From the NCBI GenBank assembly GCA_002336815.1, contig DDEU01000031.1, positions 1 to 37,462 of the forward strand: a DNA stretch of 37,462 nt, read 5' to 3'. Below the pieces are notes generated by a model that was not told where the DNA came from, searched no databases, and saw only the letters and a list, made by a program, of their open reading frames with translations. This stretch comes from Chitinophagaceae bacterium UBA1946. GTDB taxonomy: Bacteria; Bacteroidota; Bacteroidia; Chitinophagales; Chitinophagaceae. Positions within the stretch are counted from its first letter, which is position 1, and every line of letters begins with the position of its first letter. Made by a program: the position numbers and the translations under genes. Positions 24,179 through 32,268 of the stretch are shown piece after piece.

Positions 24179-25861
24179 CTATCTCGCAAGCACCATCTGG
24201 TGCGTAGCTACCACAACTCCTTTTACCAATAATGCATATTGATAAGTGCCGGCTGCCAGCGCTGCTGCATTGAGGGTGAGCACGCCCCTGGCCGCTGTTA
24301 CCGGGATGGTTTTAATGGTAATGCCCTGCTTGTCGTTGATCACAATACGGGCATCGCCTGCGCCTTCCGGGAGCGTATAGCTGATACTGGTAGTACCCTT
24401 GAATGGGTTGGGACTGTTTTGCTGCACCGATGCAGAACTGATGGTAACGGTTTCGTACACTACCGCAGGCTCTTTGACTGCACGGTACTGGTTGTTTTGT
24501 TCGATTGCTTTCTTTAGTTCTTCATTTTGTTTGCTCAGTTCCTGCACGGCTTTTACCAGTGGCACTACAAATTCGGCATAGCGAAGGCCATACAGGTCGG
24601 TGCTGCTTTTTGGAGCATCCACGCCACTAAAATCGTATTGCATGGACTGTGCTGCTTTTTCAACGTCCTGTGCAATAAAACCGCTGTACACGATCTGTTC
24701 TTTTTGGCGGCGGGCCTTGTTGAATTGCTGGCTGAGGCCGCCGGGCTCTTTACGCATCCAGCTAAGATCGGTCCCGGTTAGTTTTTCTGCTGCGGCAAGA
24801 TCGAGATTGTAGGTAACAGGCTGCAACTGGTTGATGAATGCCAAACCCGGTACATTGTCTTTGATGTTCATTTTTACACGTCCGTCTGATACATTCGTCC
24901 AGTTGGCATACCCACCAATGCTGCTCACCGTGCTGTTGCCGATACGCACCTGGTTGCTGGCATTGGCAGAACAGCCAAAACCAATGGCGGTAGCGTTGGT
25001 GAGGTTGGCATTGGTTACATTGGCATAGTAACCCACACCGGTATTGCAGGTGCCGGTAGTGTTATTGTACAAGGAGCCATAGCCCTGCGCCACATTGTAC
25101 AGCCCCGTGCTGTTATTGTACAGGGCATAACCGCCGCCGGCAGTATTAAAACCGCCGCTGCTGTTACGGGCCATTACCATGTATCCCTGTGCAGTATTGT
25201 ACATTCCGGAAATAGTAGAATCAAGGGCATTATAACCTGTTGCGGTATTGTACGATCCGGCTTCGTTCAGGTTGAGTGCACGGTACCCGGTGGCGGTATT
25301 GTAGTCGCCTCCGCTGATCACTTCCAGCGCATAGTTTCCGATGGCTACATTGTAATCATTCACCTGGTTATTACAGGCACCACGGAGTGCATTTACACCG
25401 AGGGCCACATTTTCTGATCCATACTGTATGGACGACATGGCAGAAGAACCAATGGCGGTATTGTTGCTGTTGCCATACAGCCTGTACAGGGCGCTGGTTC
25501 CAATGCCGGTATTGTTGGAACCGCCGGAATTGTACATTAACGATTTAAAGCCCACTGCCACGTTGCCGGTGCCGGTGGTAGCCAGCAGGGCATTGCCACC
25601 AATGGCCGTGTTATAGCTGTTGGAGCCATTAAAATTCATGGCATTGCGGCCCAGTACGGTGCTGGTGGTATCAGCGCAGTTGCCAATGCCCACTTTAACG
25701 CCATTGATCACGGCATTGCTGCCCCTTACATCGAGCAGGGCAGCGGGGCAATTGGTACCGATGCCTACATTTCCTGTAGCCGGGAAGGTATTTTGTGCCC
25801 CGGCATTCCATGCCTGCAGCAGTACGATACTTACTGCGGCCAGTTGTTGTAATGATCTCAT
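24179..25861 (-). CDS. 17-residue-repeat surface protein with S74 domain and T9SS sorting tail
   Basis: The 560-residue exported protein resembles the paralogue at 19213-21324 but ends with an extra sorting signal. After the signal peptide, the first part carries NTFPATGNVGIGTNCPAALL, then about 11 repeats of 17 residues with pattern TAxGxxALxxNxxGxYN; one unit is longer by three residues. At residues about 322-350 the chaperone region reads VSDGRVKMNIKDNVPG, where S325 may be the S74 nucleophile, followed by YSGFIAQDVEKA. The final ~80 residues, SPNPFKGTTSISYTLPEGAG to GTYQYALLVKG, form a T9SS type A sorting domain, so it is probably exported by that system. The tail and the chaperone appear in the same protein, which is unusual. 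Confidence 0.88.
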   Translation of the reverse strand: MRSLQQLAAVSIVLLQAWNAGAQNTFPATGNVGIGTNCPAALLDVRGSNAVINGVKVGIGNCADTTSTVLGRNAMNFNGSNSYNTAIGGNALLATTGTGNVAVGFKSLMYNSGGSNNTGIGTSALYRLYGNSNNTAIGSSAMSSIQYGSENVALGVNALRGACNNQVNDYNVAIGNYALEVISGGDYNTATGYRALNLNEAGSYNTATGYNALDSTISGMYNTAQGYMVMARNSSGGFNTAGGGYALYNNSTGLYNVAQGYGSLYNNTTGTCNTGVGYYANVTNANLTNATAIGFGCSANASNQVRIGNSTVSSIGGYANWTNVSDGRVKMNIKDNVPGLAFINQLQPVTYNLDLAAAEKLTGTDLSWMRKEPGGLSQQFNKARRQKEQIVYSGFIAQDVEKAAQSMQYDFSGVDAPKSSTDLYGLRYAEFVVPLVKAVQELSKQNEELKKAIEQNNQYRAVKEPAVVYETVTISSASVQQNSPNPFKGTTSISYTLPEGAGDARIVINDKQGITIKTIPVTAARGVLTLNAAALAAGTYQYALLVKGVVVATHQMVLAR

Positions 25862-26397
25862 TGTTTGGTTTTTTTGATATGAAATAATTTACCCCCGGGG
25901 AGGAGGCATGATCACAACTTTCATACAGTATGGCACGTTGGTATGCAGCAGGACGCTGCGAACGAGCGTTAATTTTTCCCGGATATAAGAAGAAGGACCA
26001 GCTAACTAAAACCAGCAGGTAAAAAGCAGGCATAGGCTGCCTGGTTCAGCATTGTAACAGCACAATTTCCCTGGAGCATGGGTAGTACAATCATTGGCAG
26101 CATCGCAGCGGGGAAAAGAACTGATCCAGTCCTCAAAATTAAATGATAATTAAATTGCATATTAAATAACAGCGGCTTTTCCGGGTATGATTTTTATCAG
26201 TTAGCCGGCAAAGCACAAGAATCCATTTGTTTTTTTTCCATGCCTGTTCTGCCAAAAAAAAGGATGATTACTGGTTATTCAGCAATAAAAGTTGCATATT
26301 AGCATACCATTATTTTCATATCACTGTAAGAATATTCGTTGAAGGACCAATGACGCTTTGTCAATGTAGTAAACACACCTGGAAAGCATACAGGCTT
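25862..26397. other. intergenic region without a supported gene
   Basis: I see no gene, RNA or clear repeat in these 536 bases. They separate the S74 protein start from the end of the GIY-YIG gene and contain one AT-rich patch around 26142-26168. Promoter signals for the S74 gene must lie here, but I could not place one. Confidence 0.4.
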
Positions 26398-26742
26398 TCA
26401 ATGATAGCCTTTGTCACCGAAGGGCTTTGTTTCTTCGATGAACATTTTTGCAAGCTGTTTGGCTTCTTTGGTATAGTCGGTAGGCAGGTTTTCTTCCTGT
26501 TTGATCTCACTCAATATCTCATATTGAAAACTGTCTTCTCCAAATCCATTCCATTCTTTTTGCAAAGAAACATTTCTATGAGCTCCAAGCCTTAATTCAG
26601 ATCGATGCCGGTTCCATATTTTGTCAAGATTGACCGATCCTTCAATATATATTTTACCGTTAACGGTGTTTCGTATTTGAAAAACGCCCGCTTTATTTTT
26701 AATAAGGTTGTATGCTTCCTTTAATTCCTTCTTTGTTTTCAC
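26398..26742 (-). CDS. GIY-YIG nuclease family protein with degenerate motif
   Basis: The 114-residue protein resembles a small GIY-YIG family common in Bacteroidota, whose members cut DNA in a metal-dependent way when active. After the helix MKTKKELKEAYNLIKNKAG the first motif reads GVFQIRN instead of GIY, and the second reads KIYIEGSVNLDKIWNRHRSE, where YIEG stands in place of YIG. A conserved R in HRSELRLGAHRN and the later EDSFQYEILSEI pattern remain. Whether the changes abolish nuclease activity is unclear, since relatives share the GVF form. The C-terminal EEIKP-like end (FIEETKPFGDKGYH) is also typical. The gene stands alone between two long non-coding regions and looks AT-rich. Confidence 0.8.
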   Translation of the reverse strand: MKTKKELKEAYNLIKNKAGVFQIRNTVNGKIYIEGSVNLDKIWNRHRSELRLGAHRNVSLQKEWNGFGEDSFQYEILSEIKQEENLPTDYTKEAKQLAKMFIEETKPFGDKGYH

Positions 26743-27441
26743 TGGAGTTGTTTTTATACGCTTAAAGGTAGGGAAACCTTCAATAGTATTGCATTGCTTC
26801 GTCCCCGGTTGCAGTTTGCATAAATAGTTTTTGCTGCATTGCTAACACTAAATCAGCAGGAAAAAAAATGGCTGGTATTAAACGGGATAGAAGAGTTAGA
26901 AAAAAACTATTCGCAGAAGTAAGTTCTGCAGAAAGTAAACTTCAACGCCGGCAGGCCGGTCAATGAAAACGATCAATGTGGTTGGTAAAAACAGGGAACA
27001 CATGCCTGTTCGTAACAATAGCTTTCCAACATTTGAAATCCTGCGCAGCGCATTACCTGAAGAGATTTTAGCTAAACAATGAACAGGCTTTGACGGGCTT
27101 AACACTTCTTCTCCGGAACAACGATACTTAATTTATTACAGAAAAGCCCATCTTATTCAGCCTGTTCTGCAAAACCAATCAGCGGGCTATTGGGCATCAA
27201 CCTCGATCATTAAGCAGACTAAGAGTAGGAACGCTTGAAAAAAAGAGCTGAATGTATTTCTTAACCTAAGTGAACGGGTTATTGTATCCCGCCAATTTAC
27301 TTTGCAGTGTCGTTTATAGAGAAGCAAAGAAAACTTTATCCATTGGTTTTGTATTAATGATGACCAATGATGATAAGTGGTCCAGGTTCATCTTCGGGGA
27401 ACCGGGATTTCGTTTTCGTTTTCATTTTTAATTGATCATGT
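26743..27441. other. intergenic region with two tiny overlapping frames and an inverted repeat
   Basis: No convincing gene fills these ~700 bases. Two tiny frames overlap by ATGA at 26963-26966 (see the next entry). Downstream, GAACAGGCT (27081-27089) pairs with AGCCTGTTC (27159-27167), and GGGCTT (27095-27100) with AAGCCC (27144-27149), giving a large imperfect hairpin. The rest shows no structure that I can support. Confidence 0.4.
26868..27082 (+). other. two tiny overlapping open frames (possible remnant or microproteins)
   Basis: Frame one (26868-26966) encodes a basic 32-residue peptide, MAGIKRDRRVRKKLFAEVSS and so on. Frame two (26963-27082) encodes 39 residues ending FPTFEILRSALPEEILAKQ, and its ATG overlaps the first stop as ATGA. 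An AGCAGG stretch precedes the first ATG by about 10 bases. I recognise neither peptide, and they may be a decayed gene. Confidence 0.2.
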
Positions 27442-27873
27442 ATGAATACAGGAAAAGCACCGCAAAATTTATTGGAAGATATCAATGTCAGTTTGAAACT
27501 GAAGCTTGCTGCGCTCTGGGCGGGCTTAATGTTTCTCTATATCTATGTTGATTATTTTCACTTATACATGCCGGGTCAGATAGATGATATCCAGGCAGGG
27601 AGAGTGTTTAAATTTGATATTACGGAGGGATTTCTTTTGGGAGCACTCGCCTCAGTTACAATTCCGGCACTGATGATCTTCCTTTCTGTTGTGCTGGCGG
27701 CTAAAGCAAACCGGCTGGCAAATATTATTATTGCTGCGCTGTTCATTCCTTATACATTGTTCAATTTGGCAGGAGAAGCCTGGCTGCACATGGTGTTTGC
27801 CGCTGTTGCAGAAGTTGTTCTTCTTTGCCTGATTATCCGGTATGCATGGAAATGGCCCCGTATTGAAACATGA
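27442..27873 (+). CDS. DUF6326 family membrane protein
   Basis: The 143-residue integral membrane protein matches the DUF6326 family, whose function is unknown. Four hydrophobic segments can be seen: LAALWAGLMFLYIYVDYFHLY (split here; about residues 22-42), GFLLGALASVTIPALMIFL, LANIIIAALFIPYTLFNLAG and MVFAAVAEVVLLCLIIRYAW. The first has the characteristic YVDYFHLYMPGQ ending and is followed by the soluble loop IDDIQAGRVFKFDITEG, which is the family's usual pattern. The end is a short basic tail, KWPRIET. The gene stands alone between a long non-coding stretch and a convergent vsr region. ATG 27442 is preceded by no strong ribosome binding site. Confidence 0.82.
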   Translation: MNTGKAPQNLLEDINVSLKLKLAALWAGLMFLYIYVDYFHLYMPGQIDDIQAGRVFKFDITEGFLLGALASVTIPALMIFLSVVLAAKANRLANIIIAALFIPYTLFNLAGEAWLHMVFAAVAEVVLLCLIIRYAWKWPRIET

Positions 27874-28176
27874 AGCACCTGGCAAAATACCTTTGACAAA
27901 TAAGAAAGACAGGCAGAACTGCAGCCAACAGCACCGGGTGAGATAATATCGCTATCAGTCACCCTTTCAATACCATTGGAACAGGTAATAATGAGGATTT
28001 TTAAATCTTGCGCCCGACCAGGCGATCACAGGAAAAGCAAAAGACAGGCTGAGTTTGTGTTGCCACTCGTAAAAGGCATGCCGGAGCAGGAGCAAAAAAG
28101 AACAGCAACGCAGCATTGAAGAATTGAAAATGGAACTGGGTAAATTAAAAGCTGCGATGGGGTTATTAAAGAAGGA
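27874..28176. other. intergenic region; possible 3' remnant of a coiled-coil gene
   Basis: On the plus strand a frame ends KKEQQRSIEELKMELGKLKA with AMGLLKKD and a TAA at 28178-28180, but a stop about 35 codons earlier (28070-28072) leaves only a short tail. It looks like the end of a coiled-coil protein whose front is lost. The stop overlaps the convergent end of vsr. Nothing else is seen. Confidence 0.25.
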
Positions 28177-28587
28177 TTAAAGATCTTTCAACAACCGCTC
28201 CATTGTTCGTTCAATGGTTGATGGCTTCAAGTCGCATTCCCAAAGTGTAATAATCTTCCATCCATCTTTTTTTAATGCATTGATCGCTTTGGTATCATTG
28301 GCTTTGTTGGTATTGATCTTATTCAGCCACCAGTCGGTCCTTGTCTTCGGCACTACATAATACCGGCACCCATCATGCCCATGCCAGAAACAACCATGTA
28401 CAAAGATGAGGGTGCGGTATCTGGGCAAAACGATATCGGGTTTTCCGGGTAGTTTTTTATCGTGTAGCCGGTACCGGTAGCCCTGTGCATGCAGGAACTT
28501 CCGCACCAGCAATTCAGGCCTGGTATCCTTGCCTTTAATACGGCTCATATTGTAACTGCGTTGTGTTTTACTGTGTACGTCTGCCAT
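28177..28587 (-). CDS. vsr: very short patch repair (Vsr) endonuclease
   Basis: The 136-residue enzyme nicks DNA 5' to the T of a T:G mismatch that arises when 5-methylcytosine deaminates, starting very-short-patch repair. The catalytic D51 in GKPDIVL, H64 and H69 in FVHGCFWHGH, E25 in RPELLV and D98 are all present. The zinc set is also intact: C66, H71, C74 and C118. The opening SYNMSRIKGKDTRPELLVR and the ending WECDLKP are typical. Vsr genes usually sit beside the cognate C5 methyltransferase; here the only methyltransferase in the window lies about 6 kb upstream. A short decayed copy of this gene lies about 500 bases away. Length is normal and no frameshift is seen. Confidence 0.95.
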   Translation of the reverse strand: MADVHSKTQRSYNMSRIKGKDTRPELLVRKFLHAQGYRYRLHDKKLPGKPDIVLPRYRTLIFVHGCFWHGHDGCRYYVVPKTRTDWWLNKINTNKANDTKAINALKKDGWKIITLWECDLKPSTIERTMERLLKDL

Positions 28588-28925
28588 TGTATAATTTTAT
28601 GCCAATTAAGCCGGGAGCAAAGTTGCTCCATCGATATTTTTTTCGCATTTTTCCTAATATACAGTTGTGCCTGCCCCACCATCATTATGAATTTTTTGCC
28701 CGTTGAAAATGGTAAAGCCACGCTGGCTTTGCCGGTCAGTTTCTACCTGGAATATTCCGGAGCAGTAGATCTTTCTTCAATGCCTTCACAGCTTTCATGA
28801 TTGGCTTTGTTGGTATTGACCTTATTCAGCCACCAGCGTGCTAAGCAAAAGCCGGTTGGGTCCAATACCGCCTGAAACCTTTAAATTTATGCACCGCATT
28901 AAAAGTTTTATACAAACCACCCGAT
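28588..28925. other. intergenic region containing a vsr relic
   Basis: No intact gene is seen. The segment 28769-28836 matches part of vsr (see the separate entry). A plus-strand frame ending near 28800 has no recognisable product. Confidence 0.55.
28769..28836 (-). pseudogene. relic of a second vsr copy (68 bases)
   Basis: This aligns with 28264-28333 inside the intact vsr. The 37 bases at 28800-28836 differ from 28297-28333 at one position, encoding WWLNKVNTNKAN against WWLNKINTNKAN. A 2-base deletion then shifts frame, after which KAVKALKKD matches KAINALKKD. Similarity stops on both sides, so it cannot encode an enzyme. Confidence 0.75.
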
Positions 28926-29507
28926 ATGTCAAACCCGGATTTTACCATCACCATTCACATGGTTGCAAGTGTGGATGGCAGCATCGCCAAAAAAGACAAC
29001 AGTGTGGCCTGGTTTGAAACGCCGGATCATTATGAGCAGGGTATTGAACTGACCCATGAGGAAACCAGTAATTTTCTAAAAACCATCGACTGCTATGTAA
29101 TGGGCGCCCATACCTACGAACATGCCCTTGCATTGTCGGCATCGTACGGCTGGGCCTATGGGGATACCCCGGTAATGGTATTGAGCCATAGACACCTGCC
29201 GGTGGAAAGGCCAAACATCGAAATCTGTTCCGGCTCCCTGCACAAATTTATAAACGAAAAGTTGCAACCCCGCTACCGGAATGTATGGGTGGTGGGTGGT
29301 GCCATGCTGGCCAGGGAATTCATCCGCTTAAAACTGGCAGATGAAATACGATTGTCCATTTTGCCGGTGATGCTGTGCGGCGGAATAAAATTATTTGATG
29401 ATACTGCGGTGGAACAGGCTTTGCATTTAAAAAAAGTAACTGCCTTCAAAACCGGCATGGTTGAGTTGTGGTATGAAATAATAAAAGCGGCAGTGCTACC
29501 TGCTTAG
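28926..29507 (+). CDS. dihydrofolate reductase/RibD C-terminal family protein
   Basis: The 193-residue protein has the fold of dihydrofolate reductase and of the RibD C-terminal reductase. Such stand-alone members are NADPH-dependent oxidoreductases of unknown substrate. It opens ITIHMVASVDGSIAKKDNSV, the usual first strand with ASVDG, and has DCYVMGAHTYEHALAL and the cofactor loop VWVVGGAMLAREFIRLKLAD near residues 118-137. The DEIRLSILPVMLCGGIKLF segment is characteristic of the family. I see neither a deaminase domain nor neighbouring riboflavin genes, so it is not RibD proper. It is monocistronic, and a small perfect hairpin (TTACAACC/GGTTGTAA at 29517-29541) follows the stop by 9 bases without a T-run. 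The substrate cannot be named from sequence. Confidence 0.88.
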   Translation: MSNPDFTITIHMVASVDGSIAKKDNSVAWFETPDHYEQGIELTHEETSNFLKTIDCYVMGAHTYEHALALSASYGWAYGDTPVMVLSHRHLPVERPNIEICSGSLHKFINEKLQPRYRNVWVVGGAMLAREFIRLKLADEIRLSILPVMLCGGIKLFDDTAVEQALHLKKVTAFKTGMVELWYEIIKAAVLPA

Positions 29508-29771
29508 TGCACCCGGTTACAACCGCAGGTTCAGGTTGTAATACCTGGTCGGAAAAATCCCTTTTATTGTTGCATCAACACCCTGCCCGCAAATGATTTT
29601 AGCTGGATTTTTGTAAGCTGCTGATCTGGTGGCCGGCTGCCATCAAAAAGAAATAAACCCCCTTAAGCTGCAGAGCGAATGATATCGCCGGATGAGTGGA
29701 AAAATTACGAGTGGATACTGGGAATAAAATGGCGCAGGGTATCAACAGGATCACGTTTAAATAAACATACA

Positions 29772-30215
29772 ATGGCAAAAACAAACATTTACCTGAACTT
29801 CCAGGGAAACACAGAAGAAGCATTCAACTTTTACAAATCGGTTTTTAACACAGACTGGTCTGCACCCATTTTGAGAATGGGAAACATGCCGGCGCAGGAG
29901 GGAATGCCTGCATTGAGTGATGCGGAGCAAAAAATGGTGATGCATGTGGCGCTCCCTATTTTAGGCGGCACCCAGATCATGGGTACCGATATGCTGGAAA
30001 GCATGGGGCATAAACTGGTGATCGGCAACAATACTACCATCAGTCTGCAGCCCGATACCAAAGAAGAAGCCGACAGGATTTACAATGCACTGAGCCAGGG
30101 TGGTACGGATTGCGTTGCCCCTCACGATGAGTTCTGGGGTTACTGGGGTGTTTGTCTTGACCGCTTTGGTATCCGCTGGATGTTTAATGTGCCCAATGAA
30201 CAATATCAATCCTGA
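29772..30215 (+). CDS. VOC family protein, PhnB/glyoxalase type
   Basis: The 147-residue protein belongs to the vicinal-oxygen-chelate superfamily, PhnB-like branch. It opens TNIYLNFQGNTEEAFNFYKS, the usual family start, and has MHVALPILGGTQIMGTDML in the middle and EFWGYWGVCLDRFGIRWMFN near the C-terminus. Members often bind a metal, but the branch is of unknown substrate. The frame opens earlier at 29679, but I chose ATG 29772 because the family starts at AKTNIYLNF. A GGGCTGTATCAAAG inverted-repeat element begins 14 bases after the stop codon and may terminate transcription. It is not part of an obvious operon. Confidence 0.88.
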   Translation: MAKTNIYLNFQGNTEEAFNFYKSVFNTDWSAPILRMGNMPAQEGMPALSDAEQKMVMHVALPILGGTQIMGTDMLESMGHKLVIGNNTTISLQPDTKEEADRIYNALSQGGTDCVAPHDEFWGYWGVCLDRFGIRWMFNVPNEQYQS

Positions 30216-30228
30216 TATTTTCAACGCA

Positions 30229-30337
30229 GGGCTGTATCAAAGTTCCTTTGATCGTTATGTTGAGCTTGAGGAAGCGGTGAGGATTTCGTTGTCCTTCATG
30301 TAACAGGTTTGGATTGCTTTGATACAGCCCCGGTTTT
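30229..30337 (+). terminator. long inverted-repeat element with T-run
   Basis: Arms GGGCTGTATCAAAG (30229-30242) and CTTTGATACAGCCC (30317-30330) pair perfectly over 14 bp, and CGGTTTTT follows. The interior contains weaker hairpins and ATGTAACAGGT, also found in the element at 15276-15399 before its closing arm. It starts 13 bases after the VOC gene. Confidence 0.6.
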
Positions 30338-30499
30338 TAATTTCCTTCCACCCCGTAGCTTCTTTTTTGTAAGCCGCCTGCCTGCCATTTCTTCTCCCTC
30401 TATTTCGCTATTGCATTTTGGTTATGGTCACTGTATCTTACCCATTCTTCCATGCCCTGCAGACAGTTTTTATTTATCATTCAACAAAACCATCAATCA

Positions 30500-31057
30500 A
30501 TGAAACAATTGCTTTTTATCAGCTGCGTAGCGCTGCTGACTGCCTGTAACAATGGCACTGCTACCCAAACTACTAAAGACAGTGTGAGTACCAGCACTGC
30601 CGGCATGGCGGAAAAGAAGAACCTGCCTGAAATGCCTTATACACTGGAAAAGCCTTATCAAAACTGGCAAACGGGCGATCCCAATCATGCCCTTACTGTG
30701 ATGACGGCGCTGAAAGCTTTTGAAAGCGGCGATATCGCAAAGTGCATGAACGGTTTTGCAGATACCGTTAAGCTGTACATGGACAATATGGAAGGTACAT
30801 TCAGCAGGGACAGTCTCGCTAAAATGTTTACTGCTGAAAGGGGCAGCATGGCAAACATGAAGGTCACGATGACGGACTGGGAGTCAGTAATATCATCAGA
30901 TAAAAAAGAAGAGTGGGTAACGCTTTGGTACAAAGAGGCATGGACAGATAAAAAAGGAAAAACAGATTCTATCAGTTATACCGATGATTTTTTTATGAAA
31001 AACGGAAAGATCGCTGTGCTGAGTGAAGCGGTAAGACATTACCCTGCAAAAAAATAA
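30500..31057 (+). CDS. hypothetical lipoprotein, SnoaL/NTF2-like
   Basis: The 185-residue product is a lipoprotein: MKQLLFISCVALLTACNNGT has a lipobox with LTAC. After a low-complexity linker (TTKDSVSTSTAGMAEKK) the mature part resembles a small NTF2/SnoaL fold, seen in VMTALKAFESGDIAKCMNGF, the GTFSRDSLAKMF helix, EWVTLWYKEAWTDKKGKTDS and the last strand DFFMKNGKIAVLSEAVRHY. Bacteroidota encode many such proteins and their ligands are unknown. I chose ATG 30500 because it begins the signal peptide. It stands alone. The identification of the fold is from pattern only. Confidence 0.72.
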   Translation: MKQLLFISCVALLTACNNGTATQTTKDSVSTSTAGMAEKKNLPEMPYTLEKPYQNWQTGDPNHALTVMTALKAFESGDIAKCMNGFADTVKLYMDNMEGTFSRDSLAKMFTAERGSMANMKVTMTDWESVISSDKKEEWVTLWYKEAWTDKKGKTDSISYTDDFFMKNGKIAVLSEAVRHYPAKK

Positions 31058-31312
31058 CCTGGCTCTTTATTATGGGCTGGCCGGCCGGTTTTATGCTGCA
31101 ATTGTTTTTGCTGGAAAAATCGACATGCCTTAACCGTAAAAGCATTTTAACGGCGGGCCTTACAAGAGATTCAGTGTTGCGCACTATGAAGAGTGATTAC
31201 CAAAATAATGGTATCGTTAATCTTGATCAGAAGGAAAATGATTTATTGAAGGGGGAGGCAAAGCCACTACCCTGTTAACAGGGCTGTAATGATGATTGAA
31301 GATGGGATGCGC

Positions 31313-31591
31313 TTATTCCATTTCAGCTTCCAGGTACATTTCGCCGATCGGGTAAAGTCCTCTTTGCTGCAGGATGGAATTGCACCGGTAGAGTAAGGCT
31401 GCCGGAATAATGCCTGCATCGGCATGCGTCCAGAAGGTGAGTAAGAGGTTTTCCTGCACCCTGTCCAGCGGTTCTTTCAAACGCAATAATAAATGGTGAA
31501 GGTTGGAGACCTGGTCGTCTTTTAAATGACTGAAGCCGCCATAGGCAAGCAGGTCTGTTGTAAGCGAGAGGATGATGTTAGGTTGCTGCAT
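31313..31591 (-). CDS. hypothetical protein, 92 residues
   Basis: I do not recognise a characterised family. The protein starts MQQPNIILSLTTDLLAYGGF and continues with a helical pattern, LKDDQVSNLHHLLLRLKEPL and VQENLLLTFWTHADAGIIPA, and ends with an acidic tail. It has no signal peptide or membrane segment. The frame is open from 31627, but ATG 31591 gives a natural start with an even helical protein. It follows another small gene on the same strand with a 143-base gap, and the two may be unrelated. I judge it real because the whole frame has a coherent amphipathic composition. Confidence 0.55.
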   Translation of the reverse strand: MQQPNIILSLTTDLLAYGGFSHLKDDQVSNLHHLLLRLKEPLDRVQENLLLTFWTHADAGIIPAALLYRCNSILQQRGLYPIGEMYLEAEME

Positions 31592-31734
31592 ACGAAGAGA
31601 TTTAACAGGTAAAAGTTCTTTGTACAACGTAAATATATCGTTAAGATTATGTTACCCAAATATGATGCCGCTGCAATGTGTACAGCTTGTGGATAAGGGT
31701 TGCACTATAATGTGTGTTGAAGCAACAGCGATCA

Positions 31735-31947
31735 TCAATCCAGTTCTTTACAAAAAAATCCGGCAAGCGATAACAAGCGCTCTACATCCGGCGGCTGAAG
31801 GGATTCTGTTTCAATTCGTAGTACATTGTCGCAGTCGTGGCGATCGATATTCCAGCGCTGTATTTGCGGGTGTGCTGATAAATGTATGGCCGCACTATCC
31901 ACCAGTTGCGGATCGGAAAGATTGGTTTTAAAAACAAGTACCTGCAT
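31735..31947 (-). CDS. small protein resembling HMA-fold metal-binding proteins
   Basis: The 70-residue protein starts MQVLVFKTNLSDPQLVDSAA, then HPQIQRWNIDRHDCDNVLRIE and ends with LLSLAGFFCKELD. The strand-helix-strand-strand-helix-strand order matches the heavy-metal-associated (ferredoxin-like) fold, but it lacks the CxxC metal site. It may therefore be a non-metal-binding relative. Small proteins of this kind are widespread in Chitinophagaceae. It has no signal peptide, and the ATG 31947 start is the only reasonable choice. Downstream on the same strand is a second hypothetical gene. Its function is unknown. Confidence 0.62.
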   Translation of the reverse strand: MQVLVFKTNLSDPQLVDSAAIHLSAHPQIQRWNIDRHDCDNVLRIETESLQPPDVERLLSLAGFFCKELD

Positions 31948-32268
31948 AAAATGAAATTAGCATGGTGAAAATATTCCCCGGTTGGGAAACAATCGGTTTC
32001 ACCAGCCGGGGAGTTAAGTGATTTTTAGAAAAGACGCATCGGCGATCAGCGCTGTTGCCTGTTAAGCGTGTTTAGAAGTCTGATGTTGATTGATTGTTAT
32101 ACTTCGACAGGCTCAGTATGACAATCAATGCTTCGACAGGCTCAGTATGACAATCAATGCTTCGACAGGCTCAGTATGACAATCAATGCTTCGACAGGCT
32201 CAGTATCTCAATCATTGATGGTAACGTTTCAAAAAGCTCAGTGTGACGATCAGTGCAACCTTTCAGCA
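31948..32268. other. intergenic region dominated by tandem repeats
   Basis: No gene is seen. The central part is the 29-base tandem repeat array at 32102-32255; the flanks have no visible features. Confidence 0.6.
32102..32255. repeat. 29-base tandem repeat, about four units plus one degenerate
   Basis: The unit CTTCGACAGGCTCAGTATGA plus CAATCAATG occurs three times in perfect succession (32102-32130, 32131-32159, 32160-32188), then with changes (32189-32217), and again at 32227-32255 as a diverged unit. There are no spacers, so this is not a CRISPR array. CTTCGACAGGCTCAG-type sequences are common intergenic repeats in bacteria. Confidence 0.92.

Noticed and set aside
25695..26033. 112-codon minus-strand frame before the S74 gene
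   Set aside because: It overlaps the S74 start in another frame and has repetitive, unlikely composition.
28489..28800. 103-codon plus-strand frame upstream of the DHFR-like gene
   Set aside because: Its first part lies opposite vsr and its end lies in the vsr relic; the sequence has no recognisable product.
31072..31278. 68-codon plus-strand frame after the NTF2-like lipoprotein
   Set aside because: No signal, domain or conserved pattern is seen, and the composition is not protein-like.
32102..32255. Possible CRISPR array of 29-base repeats
   Set aside because: Units abut directly with no unique spacers, and there are no cas genes in the window.
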